Positions 34,560 to 42,938 of a stretch of DNA of 64,000 nucleotides are shown here, one piece after another. Every line of letters begins with the position of its first letter. Within the stretch, counting starts at the first letter, position 1. The notes under the pieces are model-generated. The model did not search any database and was not told the origin of the DNA. It was given only the letters and a program-made list of their open reading frames with translations. The position numbers and the translations under genes are program-made. Source of the DNA: Paracoccus tegillarcae (GTDB taxonomy: Bacteria; Pseudomonadota; Alphaproteobacteria; Rhodobacterales; Rhodobacteraceae); assembly GCF_002847305.1 (NCBI RefSeq), contig NZ_CP025408.1, positions 1,509,001-1,573,000 on the forward strand, in the 5' to 3' direction.

Positions 34560-35615
34560 CTATTCCCATTCCAGCTCTTTGAATGCAGCGGTGGCATCGC
34601 GGGCGATGGTGTCATCGAAATCGGTCCAGCCTTCCGCAACATTCTGAAGCTCCGATACAATTGTGGGCACAGCCTCTGACATTGATTGGCCCGACGCGAT
34701 GGCGTGACGAACCGAATCACGCAATTGGAGCAGCAGGTTGCTTTGTTTTGCAACAGCCTCTTGCCAGTTTTGTGCCACGGGGCCATGTCCGGGCACGATC
34801 AGCCCGACTTCTGCGGGCGGCGCTTCAAGCCAATGCAACCACCCGTTGAGTGACCCATCGACGACCGGCGTCAGGTCGCGAAACACCAGATCGCCGGTGA
34901 ACAAGGTGTTGGTCGCATCGTCACGAACGATCAGATCATTATCCGTATGCGCAGTGGGCACCGCCGCAAGTTCAAGGGTGCGCCCGCCCAAAGAGATCCG
35001 GTCGCTCTGCGCAATGGTCATATCGGGCAGCGTGATCTCGGTACCGATCATCTCGGGCGCGCCCACGATGCGGGACATATTCTCCAGATAGCCCTGTCCG
35101 CGCATGTCCAGCGACTGAACCAGCTTTTCGTTGGCAACGATACTGGCACCGGCTTCGGCAAAAACCGATGCACCAAGAACGTGATCGGGATGCATGTGGG
35201 TCAGAATGACATGGCTGACAGGCTTTGGGGTCAGGTGTCGGATGGCCGCATACAGATCCTGTCCTTCTGCGCGACTTGCGCCTGCATCGATGATCGCAAC
35301 GCTATCGGTGCCAATGATCACCGACAAATTTGCGATGCGCCCACGATTGTCCGACGCGATTTGCGCGGTTTGCCCCTGCCGCAGCCAAACACCCGGCGCG
35401 ATTGAATGCAGTTCGAGTCCGCCGACATCGGTATTTTCAATGCACTCGGTTCCCGAACCGGTCAGATCCGGGTGATCTGCCAGCCAGTCCCGGCTGATTC
35501 GCTCGGCCTGCGAAAGACAGGCCTGCGGCGTCAGGCCATCGCCCTGCGGCAGCAGGATCGGGCGGCAATCCCCGGAATCAACGGCAATGCAGGCAGTCAA
35601 GATTAGATGAAACAT
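34560..35615 (-). CDS. Quinoprotein-associated metallo-beta-lactamase-fold hydrolase (SoxH-like)
   Basis: The 351-residue protein starts with a short hydrophobic segment and a region with four cysteines (C9, C17, C33, C58). A metallo-beta-lactamase domain follows, with the zinc motif HMHPDH (residues 140-145) and downstream AHTDND and GHG motifs. It matches the quinoprotein relay system zinc metallohydrolase family, found with PQQ genes and related to SoxH; the substrate is unknown. It is divergent from pqqA across 121 bases. Although aglE lies 101 bases downstream on the same strand, the two units are probably separate. Confidence 0.82.
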   Translation of the reverse strand: MFHLILTACIAVDSGDCRPILLPQGDGLTPQACLSQAERISRDWLADHPDLTGSGTECIENTDVGGLELHSIAPGVWLRQGQTAQIASDNRGRIANLSVIIGTDSVAIIDAGASRAEGQDLYAAIRHLTPKPVSHVILTHMHPDHVLGASVFAEAGASIVANEKLVQSLDMRGQGYLENMSRIVGAPEMIGTEITLPDMTIAQSDRISLGGRTLELAAVPTAHTDNDLIVRDDATNTLFTGDLVFRDLTPVVDGSLNGWLHWLEAPPAEVGLIVPGHGPVAQNWQEAVAKQSNLLLQLRDSVRHAIASGQSMSEAVPTIVSELQNVAEGWTDFDDTIARDATAAFKELEWE

Positions 35616-35654
35616 TTGCCAAATCTTCCCGATGGTCGTTTTTTTGTAAGGCGT

Positions 35655-35709
35655 CGAGCGCTCGTTGCGACTTAGGTCGCGTTGACGAACAGTCGAACAA
35701 TCCTAGCAT
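35655..35709 (+). promoter_or_regulatory. pqqA promoter with two upstream palindromes
   Basis: A TTGACG (35682-35687) and TAGCAT (35704-35709), 16 bases apart, form a plausible sigma-70-type promoter 28 bases before the pqqA ATG. Just upstream are the perfect palindrome CGAGCGCTCG (35655-35664) and the dyad GCGAC-TTAG-GTCGC (35667-35680), next to the -35 box. This is the usual place for an activator such as FlhR, but binding is not shown. Confidence 0.5.
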
Positions 35710-35736
35710 GAACGAATTATGCGTAAGGAGGAACTG

Positions 35737-35829
35737 ATGGCTTGGAATAAACCCGTGCTGAAAGAGATCGCCTGTGGCATGGAAATCAACATGTATGCCC
35801 CGGCCGAGGATGAACCGGTTCTGTTCTGA
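35737..35829 (+). CDS. pqqA: PQQ precursor peptide PqqA
   Basis: PqqA is the ribosomal peptide from which PQQ is made: a glutamate and a tyrosine are cross-linked by PqqE and excised. The 30-residue peptide (MAWNKPVLKEIACGMEINMY and ten more) contains the conserved E16-x3-Y20 pair. The length is normal for the family (about 22-39). AAGGAGG precedes the ATG. It is too short for many gene finders. A hairpin with a T-tract follows before pqqB, so PqqA is probably made in excess over the enzymes. Confidence 0.95.
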   Translation: MAWNKPVLKEIACGMEINMYAPAEDEPVLF

Positions 35830-35853
35830 ACAGACCGGAAGTGAATTGATTTT

Positions 35854-35889
35854 ACGGCCCCGACCGAGTTTACCGGCCGGGGCCGTTTT
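35854..35889 (+). terminator. Terminator/attenuator between pqqA and pqqB
   Basis: A 13-base stem with one mismatch (35854-35866 with 35874-35886, 7-base loop) is followed by TTTT (35886-35889). It lies 24 bases after pqqA and 14 before pqqB. A partial terminator here would give the high pqqA to pqqBCDE ratio known from other pqq operons. Confidence 0.8.
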
Positions 35890-35903
35890 CGTTTTGGGGT
35901 GCC

Positions 35904-36785
35904 ATGCGGATCTTTGTACTTGGGGCCGCGGCAGGCGGCGGATTGCCACAATGGAACTGCGGCTGCGTGAACTGCGCCGCCGCACGCGCTGGCCGCATCC
36001 CATCACTTAGCCAAAGCAGCATCGCCGTTTCCGCGAACGGGCAGGATTGGGCGATCATCAATGCCTCGCCCGATATCCGGACGCAGATGGCCGCCACACC
36101 CGTGCTGCATCCGACCGGCGCCCGGCAGATGCCTTTGCGGTCGGTTCTGGTCACCAATGGCGATATCGATCATGTCGCAGGGCTGCTGACGCTGCGCGAA
36201 AGCCAACCCTTTGATCTGTTCGCAACCGCCACCATCCACGCCGCGCTGGACGCAAACCCGATGATGTCGGCGGTCAATCCTGAATTTGTCCCGCGCCGGA
36301 CTGTCGCGCTGGATCAGCAGTTCGATCTGGCGCCGGACCTTGCGGCGACGCTGTTTGCCGTGCCGGGCAAGGTGCCGCTTTATCTGGAAGGCGACACCGT
36401 CGAGACAGACCTGATCGGCGAGAATACCGTGGGGGTCGAACTGACCTCGGGCGGCAAGCGCGCGCTTTATATTCCGGGCTGTGCGGATATGCCCGATTGG
36501 CTCAAGGATCGTATTAACGGTGCGGATCTGCTGATGTTCGATGGCACGCTGTGGCAGGATGATGAGATGATCACAGCCGGGCTTGGCCGCAAGACCGGAG
36601 GCCGAATGGGCCATATGGCCGCACAGGACAGCATTGCCGCGCTGGCCGATCTGTCGCTGGCGCGGCGACTGTTTGTGCATATCAACAACTCAAACCCGCT
36701 GACTGATCCGGGCAGCCCGCAGGTGGCCGAAGCCGAGGCCAATGGCTGGCAAATCGGTCGCGACGGAACTGAGGTGGTAGTGTGA
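35904..36785 (+). CDS. pqqB: PQQ biosynthesis protein PqqB
   Basis: PqqB is a metallo-beta-lactamase-fold protein that hydroxylates the tyrosine ring in PQQ maturation. The 293-residue protein shows GAAAGGGLPQWNCGCVNC (about residues 7-24), including the cysteines that bind a zinc, and the metal motif TNGDIDHVAG, a variant of HxHxDH. It follows pqqA after the attenuator and overlaps pqqC by 4 bases. Confidence 0.95.
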   Translation: MRIFVLGAAAGGGLPQWNCGCVNCAAARAGRIPSLSQSSIAVSANGQDWAIINASPDIRTQMAATPVLHPTGARQMPLRSVLVTNGDIDHVAGLLTLRESQPFDLFATATIHAALDANPMMSAVNPEFVPRRTVALDQQFDLAPDLAATLFAVPGKVPLYLEGDTVETDLIGENTVGVELTSGGKRALYIPGCADMPDWLKDRINGADLLMFDGTLWQDDEMITAGLGRKTGGRMGHMAAQDSIAALADLSLARRLFVHINNSNPLTDPGSPQVAEAEANGWQIGRDGTEVVV

Positions 36786-37528
36786 AAGATCTGCAAGGCC
36801 CGCAAAACCAACAGGATTTCGAGGCGCGACTGCGCGCCATCGGGGCTGAACGCTATCACGACCGCCATCCGTTTCACGCGCGGCTTCATGGTGGGCAATG
36901 CACCCCTGACGAGGTGCGCGCCTGGGTCATAAACCGCTGGATGTATCAATCGCGCATCCCGATGAAGGACGCGGCCTTCATGTCGCGCGTCGACGATCCC
37001 GATCTGCGCCGGCGTTGGCGCAAGCGGATCGAGGATCATGACGGCGGCGTCACCGAGGGCGGTGGTATCCGGCGTTGGCTGGCATTGTCGCGCGCCGTGG
37101 GTCTGGACCCCGACTACGTTGCCAGCGGCGCGGGCATCATGCCGGCCACCCGCTTTGCCGTGGATGCCTATGTCAGGTTCGTGCGCGACATGCCGTTGCT
37201 CGATGCCGTCGCTGCCAGCCTGACCGAACTCTTCGCGCCCAAGATCCATGCTCAGCGGATCGAAGGGCTGTTGGCGCATTACGACTTTGCCGATGACACC
37301 AGCCTGGCCTATTTCAAGCGCCGGCTGACCGAGGCACCCGAGGATGTGGCCTTTGGGCTGGATTATGTGCTGACCCATGCCGACACGCTGGAAAAACAGA
37401 ACGCGGCGGCGGCGGCGTTGATCTTCAAGACAGATGTGCTGTGGGCGCAGCTTGATGCGCTTTGGCACGGCTATGTCGAAGGGAATATCCCGCGCGGCGC
37501 GTGGCGACCCGGCGAGGGGCTGCTATGA
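36782..37528 (+). CDS. pqqC: Pyrroloquinoline-quinone synthase PqqC
   Basis: PqqC carries out the final ring closure and oxidation to PQQ without a cofactor. The 248-residue helical protein has the family motifs YHDRHPFH, WVINRWMYQ and IPMKDAAFMSR, and normal length. It starts with GTG overlapping the pqqB stop and ends overlapping pqqD by 4 bases. Confidence 0.95.
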   Translation: MKDLQGPQNQQDFEARLRAIGAERYHDRHPFHARLHGGQCTPDEVRAWVINRWMYQSRIPMKDAAFMSRVDDPDLRRRWRKRIEDHDGGVTEGGGIRRWLALSRAVGLDPDYVASGAGIMPATRFAVDAYVRFVRDMPLLDAVAASLTELFAPKIHAQRIEGLLAHYDFADDTSLAYFKRRLTEAPEDVAFGLDYVLTHADTLEKQNAAAAALIFKTDVLWAQLDALWHGYVEGNIPRGAWRPGEGLL

Positions 37529-37818
37529 CCCGGCTTATTGAACCCGAACAGATCCCGTACCTGCCGCGCGGGGTGCGGCTGACCGATGACCGCGTGCGCG
37601 GTATCCGCGTGCTGCAGGCGCCCGAGCGCGCGATGCAACTGGATGCCGTGGGCGACGCGATCCTGTCGGAACTGGACGGATCGCGCAGCATGGCCGACAT
37701 CGCCGAAGGTCTGGCCGTGGCTTACAACGCGCCCGCCGATCAGATCTCAGGCGATGTCGCCGATTTCCTGACCGGGCTGATTGAACGGCGCATGGTTTTT
37801 GTAAAGGCCGCGCCATGA
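37525..37818 (+). CDS. pqqD: PqqA-binding chaperone PqqD
   Basis: PqqD binds PqqA and delivers it to the radical SAM enzyme PqqE. The 97-residue protein has the RiPP recognition fold: PYLPRGVRLTDDRVRG, the LDAVGDAILSELDG helix and the DIAEGLA region. The ATG at 37525 overlaps the pqqC stop. Its end overlaps pqqE by 4 bases, so the two partners are made together. Confidence 0.94.
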   Translation: MTRLIEPEQIPYLPRGVRLTDDRVRGIRVLQAPERAMQLDAVGDAILSELDGSRSMADIAEGLAVAYNAPADQISGDVADFLTGLIERRMVFVKAAP

Positions 37819-38948
37819 AGGACCAGTTCCAACCCCAGGATCTGGATGGCAACCCGGTCACGCCGGGCCTGCCGATGGCAATGCTGGCCGAAATCACCCA
37901 TCGCTGCCCGCTGGCCTGCCCTTATTGCAGCAATCCGGTCGAACTGACCCGCGCCGCGCAGGAACTGGACGCCGAAACATGGGCGAGGATCTTTCGCGAG
38001 GCGGCGGATCTGGGCGTGCTACAGGTCCATATCTCGGGCGGTGAACCCGGTGCGCGCCGCGATCTGGCGCAGATCGTGGCCAGTGTGCGCGATGCGGGCC
38101 TGTATGTGAACCTGATCACCTCTGGCATCGGCATCACCCGCCAGCGGCTGCAGGAACTGGACACCGCAGGCGTCGATCATGTGCAGCTGTCGCTGCAAGG
38201 CATCCGGCCAGACATGGCCGACCGGATCAGTGGGCATCCGGGGTCTTGGGACAAGAAGATGGGTTTCGCCGAATGGGTGACCGAAATCGGCTTTCCGCTG
38301 ACCATCAACGCCGTGGTGCATCGTCAGAACATGGACCGGCTGCCCGACATGATCGAACTGGCCGAAACCCTCGGCGCGCGCCGCATCGAGGTGGCGACCG
38401 TGCAATTCCACGGTTGGGCCGACCTGAACCGCAAGGCGCTGATGCCGACGCGCGAACAGGCGGGCTTTGCCCGGCAGGTCGTGAATGATGCACGCGGCCG
38501 GCTGCGCGGGCGCATGGTGATCGACTATGTCCCGGCGGATCATCACGCCATCTACCCAAAGGCCTGCATGGGGGGCTGGGGCTCGACCGGGTTGAATATC
38601 GGGCCCGATGGCACCGTGCTGCCCTGCCACGCGGCGCAAACCATCGACTGGATGCGCTTTGACAACGCCCGCGACCGTCCGCTGGCTGATATCTGGCACG
38701 ACTCTGGCAGCTTCAACGCGTTTCGCGGCACCGGCTGGATGGCCGAACCATGCCGCACATGTGACAGAAAAACCGTGGATTTTGGCGGCTGTCGATGCCA
38801 AGCTATGGCCATGGCAGGTGATGCGCGGGCAACCGATCCGGTTTGCTCGAAATCACCATTGCATGCGCAGGTGGTGGCAAGGGCCGAAGAGGACGCGGCC
38901 AGCGATACTGCCGATCTGATCTATCGGCGCATGAAAAAGGGAGGATGA
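37815..38948 (+). CDS. pqqE: Radical SAM PqqA-crosslinking enzyme PqqE
   Basis: PqqE joins the glutamate and tyrosine side chains of PqqA by radical chemistry. The 377-residue protein has the radical-SAM cluster C31-x3-C35-x2-C38 and the GGEPGARRD segment. The C-terminal SPASM domain has cysteines for auxiliary clusters (EPCRTCDRK, GGCRCQAMA). It is the last pqq gene; a SoxYZ-like gene follows after one base. Confidence 0.95.
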   Translation: MKDQFQPQDLDGNPVTPGLPMAMLAEITHRCPLACPYCSNPVELTRAAQELDAETWARIFREAADLGVLQVHISGGEPGARRDLAQIVASVRDAGLYVNLITSGIGITRQRLQELDTAGVDHVQLSLQGIRPDMADRISGHPGSWDKKMGFAEWVTEIGFPLTINAVVHRQNMDRLPDMIELAETLGARRIEVATVQFHGWADLNRKALMPTREQAGFARQVVNDARGRLRGRMVIDYVPADHHAIYPKACMGGWGSTGLNIGPDGTVLPCHAAQTIDWMRFDNARDRPLADIWHDSGSFNAFRGTGWMAEPCRTCDRKTVDFGGCRCQAMAMAGDARATDPVCSKSPLHAQVVARAEEDAASDTADLIYRRMKKGG

Positions 38949-38949
38949 G

Positions 38950-39723
38950 ATGAAGGCATGGCTTATTGCCGGGCTTTTGCTGGCCACCCCAGTATTGGCT
39001 CAGGAAAACCCGATGCAACCGTCCGCGACCTGGGACGACTTGCGCGAATCCGTTGTCGGACTGACCGAAGAACCGCCGGTCGACGCAGCCATTCTGGACC
39101 TGGATGCGCCGATCCGCGCCCATGATGCGGCAATCGTGCCGATCCGTCTGACCCAGCCGGCAGATGCGCCGGATTTGACCGACCTGATTCTTGTGATCGA
39201 CGAAAATCCCGCCCCCGTCGCCGCCGAATACAACTTTGGTTCTGCGCTGATGCCCTTGGATTTCGAGGTGCGCGTTCGCGTCAACGCCTATTCCGATGTG
39301 CGCGCCATCGGCACGGGACCGGATGGTGCGCAGGTCATGGCCGGGCGCTTTGTCAAAGCCTCGGGCGGGTGCTCTGCCCCGGCGGGCAAGGATATGACGA
39401 CGGTGATGGACACGATGGGCCAGATGCGCTGGAAATCCGCGCAAGAGGATGGCCGCACCATTGGCACGCTGATGATCCGGCATCCGAATTTCTCGGGGCT
39501 GCAGCGTGATCAGGTCACGCTTCTGAACATCCCGCCGCATTTCATCGACACGCTGGAGGTGCGGCAGGGCGAAGAGATGCTGTTCACCATGTCGGCTGGC
39601 ATTTCGATCAGCGAAGATCCGGTTTTCCGCTTTGGTTATACGCCAAACGGCCAGCCCGTGACCGTTCATATCGAGGATACCGACGGTAATAGCTGGGATC
39701 AGAGCTTCGACGTTTCCGGTTAG
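38950..39723 (+). CDS. Quinoprotein-associated SoxYZ-like fused carrier
   Basis: This 257-residue secreted protein (signal peptide about 1-17) fuses SoxY-like and SoxZ-like domains. The SoxY-like carrier cysteine is C141 in ASGGCSAPAG, where SoxY has a GGCGG arm. The SoxZ-like half follows (TLMIRHPNFSGLQRD, then ISEDPVFRFGY). It matches the SoxYZ-like carrier of quinoprotein dehydrogenase systems, whose role is unknown. It follows pqqE by one base and converges on the ABC ATPase. Because the swinging arm is altered, a different cargo from thiosulfate is possible. Confidence 0.85.
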   Translation: MKAWLIAGLLLATPVLAQENPMQPSATWDDLRESVVGLTEEPPVDAAILDLDAPIRAHDAAIVPIRLTQPADAPDLTDLILVIDENPAPVAAEYNFGSALMPLDFEVRVRVNAYSDVRAIGTGPDGAQVMAGRFVKASGGCSAPAGKDMTTVMDTMGQMRWKSAQEDGRTIGTLMIRHPNFSGLQRDQVTLLNIPPHFIDTLEVRQGEEMLFTMSAGISISEDPVFRFGYTPNGQPVTVHIEDTDGNSWDQSFDVSG

Positions 39724-39730
39724 CTCTGGG

Positions 39731-40324
39731 TCAAGGCGCGGTCACAAGTGTCGCGGGGCGACCCGACAATCTGACCGGGCTGGCCCCCAGCCTTGCCGGT
39801 TCGCCCGCATCATGCGTCACCAGGATCAGCCCGGCCCCGCTGCGGTCCAGCAAGGCGGCGGTCAGGTCGATCATGCGAGTGGCTGTCTCGGCATCGAGGC
39901 TGGCGAAGGGCTCGTCCATCAGCAGGATATCTGGCCGTGCGGCAAAGGCGCGGGCCAAGGCCAGGCGCCGCTGCTGGCCCAGTGACATCTGTCGCGGATA
40001 ATGGGCCTCGTGCCCGTTCAGCCCGACCTGTTCCATCAGATCGCGCGCATCGCCGGCATCGCATCCCGTGGGGATGGTCACATTCTCGATCGCCCGCCGC
40101 CACGGCAGCAAGGTCGGTTCCTGAAACACCACGGCAAGGCGGTCACCGCCGGTCAACGTGCCGTCATAGCGATGGTCCAGCCCCGCGATGATACGCAGCA
40201 GCGTCGATTTGCCGACGCCGGATGGTCCCAGCACAGCCAGCCGCTGCCCGCGCGTGACCTGCATCGTCAAAGGCCCCAGCACCGGCTGGTCGCCAAATGA
40301 TTTGCCCTTCAGGTCAAGCTTCAT
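39731..40324 (-). CDS. ABC transporter ATPase, nitrate/taurine type
   Basis: This 197-residue ATPase of the SsuB/TauB class has Walker A GPSGVGKST and Walker B ILLMDEPFASLD. The signature region reads MSLGQQRRLALARAFA instead of LSGGQ, a small divergence. The ATG at 40324 overlaps the permease by 11 bases. The protein is shorter than many SsuB proteins (about 250 residues). It is the last gene of a three-gene importer divergent from flhR. Confidence 0.85.
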   Translation of the reverse strand: MKLDLKGKSFGDQPVLGPLTMQVTRGQRLAVLGPSGVGKSTLLRIIAGLDHRYDGTLTGGDRLAVVFQEPTLLPWRRAIENVTIPTGCDAGDARDLMEQVGLNGHEAHYPRQMSLGQQRRLALARAFAARPDILLMDEPFASLDAETATRMIDLTAALLDRSGAGLILVTHDAGEPARLGASPVRLSGRPATLVTAP

Positions 40325-41096
40325 CGCGTCGCCAGCGGTTCGCGCGGGCCTCCCACGGGCGCAGGATGGCAAGGTCGATGAGCAGCATCACGGCGACAAA
40401 TGCCAGCGACCATGCCAAGACGCCGGCCACGTCAAAGCTTGAAAACAGCAGGTGGATCTTGAAGCCGACCCCGTTCGAGCGGCCAAGAAATTCGACGACA
40501 AGGACGATCTTCCAGATCAGTGAAATACCGGCGCGGGCGGCAGCCGCGATATGGGGCGCCAGCTGCGGCAGCACCACATGACGCAGACGCGCCACCGGTG
40601 TCATCCGAAAGGCCGCCGACATGTCGTCCAGATCGGGACGCAGCGCCCGCGTGCCCTCGCGCAGCATGACGGTAACGACCGGGATCTTGTTCAGCGCCAC
40701 GGCGGCGATTGCCGCGACCTCGTTCAGCCCGATCCAGATATAGGCCAGCACGATGGTGACCAGCGCCGGAATGTTCAGCGCGATCACCAGCAGCGGGTTC
40801 ATCCACTGATCCGCGCCGCGCGAGCGGCCCATCCACAGGCCAATCGCGATGCCAACGGCCATGGCGATCACAAAGCTGGCCAAGACGCGCATCAGCGTCA
40901 TGCCGGCGTGGAACCACAGCTCTCCGGACGCGGCAAGCGACCAGATCCGAGACGCCACGACCCATGGCGCGGGCAATGTGTGCGGCCGTTCGGTCAATTG
41001 CGATGCGACGGTCCAGACCGTCAGCAGCGCCAGGACCGACAAAAGCCCCGGCAAGGCGCCGGGGCTTTGCCAGGGATATCTTTGCCCCTTAGTCAC
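40314..41096 (-). CDS. ABC transporter permease, nitrate/taurine type
   Basis: This 260-residue permease has about six membrane helices. The EAA-like loop is MSAAFRMTPVARLRHVVLPQLAP and IPVVTVMLREGTRAL lies before it, as in SsuC/TauC proteins. It overlaps both neighbours, so the three subunits are translated together. The substrate cannot be predicted from the permease. Confidence 0.87.
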   Translation of the reverse strand: MTKGQRYPWQSPGALPGLLSVLALLTVWTVASQLTERPHTLPAPWVVASRIWSLAASGELWFHAGMTLMRVLASFVIAMAVGIAIGLWMGRSRGADQWMNPLLVIALNIPALVTIVLAYIWIGLNEVAAIAAVALNKIPVVTVMLREGTRALRPDLDDMSAAFRMTPVARLRHVVLPQLAPHIAAAARAGISLIWKIVLVVEFLGRSNGVGFKIHLLFSSFDVAGVLAWSLAFVAVMLLIDLAILRPWEARANRWRRDEA

Positions 41097-42060
41097 CCGA
41101 CCAGAACAGCCCCTCTGGCAGTTCGGTCAGACCGCCGGTCAGTTCGTCGCCGCCAAGATCAGCCATCACGGCGAACATGGCCTGCGCGTTATCGGCATTG
41201 ACCGGGCCTTCGGGCGGAATGCCCGCAATCCAGCCCTCGCGCAGCGCCTCGAATTGCGCATCATCTGCTGCGTTCATGATCGGGCGGATGGCTTGCCATG
41301 CGGCATCATCGCTGGCCAGCAGATCCTTGGCCTGCCGCGACGCCGCAGCCAACCCCTTTGCCAGATCCGGGTGCTCGGCGATCCAGGCGTCGCGCAGGAC
41401 GTAGCCCAGCAGCGGCGTTGCGGGATCAAGCCCGAGATCGCGGGCCGCATCGGCCACATTCACCACCGGGCGCATCCCTGCCGCTTGCATCTTGGCCAGG
41501 AAATGCCAGAAATTGATCGCGCCATCGACCTCGCCCGTTTCGGCCGCGTTCATGATGACGGGCGGTGCGCCAAACACCTGTTCGGTCACGTCCGCCAGAT
41601 CCTGGCCGGTCTGTTGCTCGTGCCAGGCGCGCAGGATCAGCCAGCTTTTATCCACCGGCCCACCGGCGATGCCGATCTTTTTATCGGCCAGGTCGGCCAG
41701 TGTCTGGACCGGGCTGTCGGCGGGAACGACCAGACTGCCCACGGCGGTTGAATAGGGCAGAAAGGTGAAGTCCTCGCCCCTTGCGCGCTGTTGGGCCACC
41801 CACAGGAAATCCGAGACGATGGCATCGACCTCGCCCCCTTGCATGGCCACCTGTGTCGCAGGATTTCCGGCCAGAGGCAGCAGTTCCAGCGTAAAGCCAT
41901 TGGCCTCATCCAGACCCTGGTCCTTGATGGTCTGCAATTCCCAATTGACCGTGCCGTTTTCCAGCGTTCCGATTTCGATCACCGGCAACGCGGCATCCTG
42001 CGCCTGCGCGGCCGGGCTGAACATCGCCAGCGCGACCGCCATTGTTGCGAAAAACTTCAT
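41089..42060 (-). CDS. ABC transporter binding protein, nitrate/sulfonate/taurine type
   Basis: This 323-residue periplasmic protein (signal peptide about 1-20, ending AAQAQ) belongs to the nitrate/sulfonate/bicarbonate binding class. It has IEIGTLENGTVNWELQT at the start of the mature domain, then GGEVDAIVSDFLWVA and GPVDKSWLILRA. The motifs do not identify the ligand. It is divergent from flhR across 170 bases and sits among PQQ and C1 regulatory genes, so a C1-related substrate or a metal complex is possible but unproven. Confidence 0.83.
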   Translation of the reverse strand: MKFFATMAVALAMFSPAAQAQDAALPVIEIGTLENGTVNWELQTIKDQGLDEANGFTLELLPLAGNPATQVAMQGGEVDAIVSDFLWVAQQRARGEDFTFLPYSTAVGSLVVPADSPVQTLADLADKKIGIAGGPVDKSWLILRAWHEQQTGQDLADVTEQVFGAPPVIMNAAETGEVDGAINFWHFLAKMQAAGMRPVVNVADAARDLGLDPATPLLGYVLRDAWIAEHPDLAKGLAAASRQAKDLLASDDAAWQAIRPIMNAADDAQFEALREGWIAGIPPEGPVNADNAQAMFAVMADLGGDELTGGLTELPEGLFWSGD

Positions 42061-42230
42061 GGCCGCTACCCCCTTGATCCGGTCTGTCAGCGCCGAAACT
42101 GGCACGGCACCGGCACCTCGCCAATAGCACGTAAGTTGTAAGGCTCTTGCGTTGCAGGCAGCCAGTTCTACAATCTGGTCGAACGAAGCCGTTGAAATCA
42201 GGTTTCGATCATCCTGGGAGGAAGTGCAAT

Positions 42231-42938
42231 ATGCCGGCCGATACGGAAGCCGACAAAGCCGCGTCGGTGCAGCGGCTGTCGGCAGAACAGGTCAAAGAGA
42301 TCCTGATCGTCGATGATCACCCGCTGATGTGCGATGCACTGGCGCTGACCCTGAAGATCAGTTTCGGGCTGAAACATGTGCGAACGGCGCGCAGTCTTGG
42401 TGCTGCGGTCGAACAGATCAAGTCGCAGGGTGCGCCCGATGCGGTGATCCTTGACCTGAACCTGCCCGATGCGCGCGGCGCTGAAGGCATCGTGACCCTG
42501 CGCCGCTTGCTGCCTGAGGTGCCGATCACCATGATTTCCGCGGATATCGAGGCAAGCCAGATCCAGGCATCGCTTGCCGCCGGGGCGCAGGGCTATATCA
42601 GCAAATCACTGGGCCGCGAGGCGCTGGTAGACAGCCTGCGCCGGATGTGGGGCGGCGAGACGGTCACGCCCGAGGGCTATGAGCCGGAACTGGCGCAAGA
42701 GGAAGAAGAGGCCCGTGCCGATCTGGCCCGCCGCTTTGCCAGCCTGACCCCTCAGCAGATGCGGATTCTGCGGCTGATCTGTCAGGGCAAGGCGAACAAG
42801 GAAATCAGCTACGAGCTGTCCATCGCCGAGGCCACCGTCAAGACGCATATCACCGCGATCATGTCCAAGATCAACGCGCGGCGGCGCACGCAGGCGGTGC
42901 TGCTGGCCAATACGGTCAAGCTGTTCGAGGCCGGATAA
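42231..42938 (+). CDS. flhR: Response regulator FlhR (LuxR/NarL class)
   Basis: FlhR is the response regulator for formaldehyde and methanol oxidation genes in Paracoccus. The 235-residue protein has a receiver domain (acidic pair D28-D29, phosphoacceptor D75 in VILDLNLPD, and the YISKS lysine). A NarL-type helix-turn-helix follows (LTPQQMRILRLICQGKANKE and TVKTHITAIMSKI). GGGAGGAAG precedes the ATG. The stop overlaps the FIST gene start. The flhR name rests on this similarity and the adjacent flhS-type kinase. Confidence 0.87.
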   Translation: MPADTEADKAASVQRLSAEQVKEILIVDDHPLMCDALALTLKISFGLKHVRTARSLGAAVEQIKSQGAPDAVILDLNLPDARGAEGIVTLRRLLPEVPITMISADIEASQIQASLAAGAQGYISKSLGREALVDSLRRMWGGETVTPEGYEPELAQEEEEARADLARRFASLTPQQMRILRLICQGKANKEISYELSIAEATVKTHITAIMSKINARRRTQAVLLANTVKLFEAG

